Positions 63,080-64,000 of a stretch of 64,000 bases of DNA are shown here, piece by piece (within the stretch, counting starts at the first letter, position 1; every line of letters begins with the position of its first letter). The position numbers and the translations under genes are program-made. The notes beneath the pieces are model-generated. The model did not search any database. It was not told the origin of the DNA and saw nothing but the letters and a program-made list of their open reading frames with translations. This stretch comes from Catalinimonas alkaloidigena (GTDB lineage Bacteria; Bacteroidota; Bacteroidia; Cytophagales; Flexibacteraceae), in contig NZ_FNFO01000004.1 of NCBI RefSeq assembly GCF_900100765.1, forward strand, positions 682,001 to 746,000, in the 5' to 3' direction.

Positions 63080-64000
63080 ATGGCGCAAATAGTAAAAATG
63101 CCGAAGATGAGCGACACGATGGAAGAAGGCGTGATCGCAGCCTGGCATAAGAAAATAGGTGATAAGGTAGAGGCCGGTGATCTGATGGCGGAAGTGGAGA
63201 CCGACAAGGCCACCATGGACTACGAATCTTACGACGAAGGCACCCTCCTGTACATCGGTGCGGAAGAAGGCGAATCGATTCCCGTCGACGGGGTGCTGGC
63301 CATCCTGGGAGAAGAGGGCGAAGACATCAGCGGACTGCTGAAAGACGTAGAAAGCGGCGGTGCCGGCAACGGTGCCGAACCGGCGGAAAGCAACGCGGAA
63401 GCGCCGAAAGAAGAGGCCCCCAAAGCCGAGAAAAAAGCGGCGAAGAAAAAGGTGGACGTTTCCAGCATTCCGGCCAAAATCGTACGCATGCCGAAGATGA
63501 GCGACACGATGGAGGAAGGCGTGATCGCAGCCTGGCATAAGAAAATAGGTGATAAGGTAGAGGCCGGTGATCTGATGGCGGAAGTGGAGACCGACAAGGC
63601 CACCATGGACTACGAATCTTACGACGAAGGCACCCTCCTGTACATCGGCGCCAAAGAGGGCGAATCAGTAGCGGTCAACGGCGTGCTGGCCATTGTAGGC
63701 GATGAAGGGGCCGACTACCAGGCGCTGCTCGATGCCGAAGGCAGCGAAGGCGACGAGGAAGTTGTTGAAGAAACCGAAGCCGAAGGCGATACCCAACCCA
63801 AAGCGGCTACGGACGCTACGTCGGCTTCGCCCGAGCCCGCTGCGCAGGCCGCCACGAGCGTAAACGGTGCCGAAAACGGCCGCGTGAAAATCTCGCCGCT
63901 GGCCCGCAAAATGGCGGAAGACAAAGGGTTCGACATTGCCAAAATTGAAGGTTCGGGCGAAGGCGGACGCATCGTGAAGCGCGACGTGGAAAACTTCAAA
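63080..64000 (+). CDS. pdhC: Pyruvate dehydrogenase complex E2 (dihydrolipoyllysine acetyltransferase), 3' partial
   Basis: Transfers acetyl groups from lipoamide to CoA. The window ends inside the gene after 307 codons. Two lipoyl domains occupy about 1-77 and 134-207; the lipoylated Lys are K43 and K173, both in ETDKATMDYE. Linkers rich in Ala, Glu, Lys and Pro (APKEEAPKAEKKAAKKK) separate them. A peripheral subunit-binding domain begins near 266 (VKISPLARKMAEDKGFDIAKIEGSGEGGRI). The catalytic domain lies beyond the window. ATG 63080 starts directly at the domain. E1 genes are not upstream on this side. Confidence 0.93.
   Translation, partial: MAQIVKMPKMSDTMEEGVIAAWHKKIGDKVEAGDLMAEVETDKATMDYESYDEGTLLYIGAEEGESIPVDGVLAILGEEGEDISGLLKDVESGGAGNGAEPAESNAEAPKEEAPKAEKKAAKKKVDVSSIPAKIVRMPKMSDTMEEGVIAAWHKKIGDKVEAGDLMAEVETDKATMDYESYDEGTLLYIGAKEGESVAVNGVLAIVGDEGADYQALLDAEGSEGDEEVVEETEAEGDTQPKAATDATSASPEPAAQAATSVNGAENGRVKISPLARKMAEDKGFDIAKIEGSGEGGRIVKRDVENFK
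63098..63258 (+). repeat. Lipoyl-domain DNA repeat, copy 1
   Basis: 161 bases (63098-63258) match 63488-63648 with only one substitution (63124, A to G in a Glu codon), 390 bases apart. Divergence appears abruptly after the block, so the identity is limited to most of the lipoyl-domain coding part. Confidence 0.9.
63488..63648 (+). repeat. Lipoyl-domain DNA repeat, copy 2
   Basis: Second copy of the block, encoding the second lipoyl domain including Lys173. The single difference from copy 1 is silent (GAA/GAG). The flanking linkers differ completely. Confidence 0.9.

Overview
The window is a GC-rich chromosomal segment of a Bacteroidota bacterium, most like a Cytophagales or Saprospiria lineage; genus cannot be fixed from the sequence. 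The pointers are a protein with a type IX secretion C-terminal sorting domain (51.2-54.3 kb), a TAnnTTTG-type promoter ahead of the cupredoxin gene, many SPII lipoproteins, a COG4315 lipoprotein, and a two-lipoyl pyruvate dehydrogenase E2. No rRNA, tRNA, CRISPR array or prophage was seen. The only mobile element is one IS5-family insertion sequence (24.6-25.6 kb).

Layout. 0-12.4 kb, all on +: a partial aspartate-type aminotransferase; heptose kinase overlapping a TrkH potassium channel; a cupredoxin lipoprotein; rimK; an alpha/beta-hydrolase with Asp at the nucleophile elbow; then a tight run of Tat-exported HisC-like aminotransferase, M20 peptidase, acyltransferase, PPP phosphatase and a small membrane protein. 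12.5-18.2 kb, on -: an HAE-1 RND efflux operon (fusion protein, pump, outer-membrane channel). 18.5-24.6 kb: two unknown secreted or membrane proteins, a DUF2200 protein, a GNAT-histone-deacetylase fusion, and the lytic transglycosylase MltF. 24.6-28.7 kb: the IS element, a small membrane protein and a GH63 enzyme. 29.1-32.4 kb: a Tat nucleoside hydrolase, a membrane protein and a kdgK-eda operon behind a perfect palindrome. 32.4-41.6 kb, on -: an SDR protein, a Kelch lipoprotein, a histidine kinase and a CusCBA/Czc-type metal-efflux operon. 41.9-47.3 kb, on -: an FAD monooxygenase, two lipoproteins, a small secreted GPxAKN-repeat protein and a three-domain hydrolase/cyclase-like/AraC regulator. 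48.0-51.2 kb: a CusRS-like two-component system and a coiled-coil membrane protein. 51.2-64 kb: a T9SS phytase-like protein, a fatty-acid-hydroxylase family protein, a duplicated non-coding segment, a metallophosphoesterase, an M48 protease, RlpA, a 37-residue protein, a TonB receptor with YfiR partner, OsmC and the start of PDH E2.

Most striking. (1) At 45.0-47.3 kb a regulator joins an alpha/beta-hydrolase, a degenerate class III cyclase domain and an AraC DNA-binding domain. Just past its stop codon lie three direct repeats phased at about two helical turns, upstream of a small secreted protein with three GP[K/N/R]AKN motifs. This looks like an undescribed sensor-regulator/target unit. (2) A diverged tandem non-coding repeat sits at 55.3-55.7 kb. 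(3) The IS transposase needs a -1 frameshift at A AAG GGG, and its stop codon is supplied by the target site. (4) A secreted hydrolase has a GYDAG elbow. (5) The lipoyl domains of E2 are duplicated almost perfectly at DNA level.
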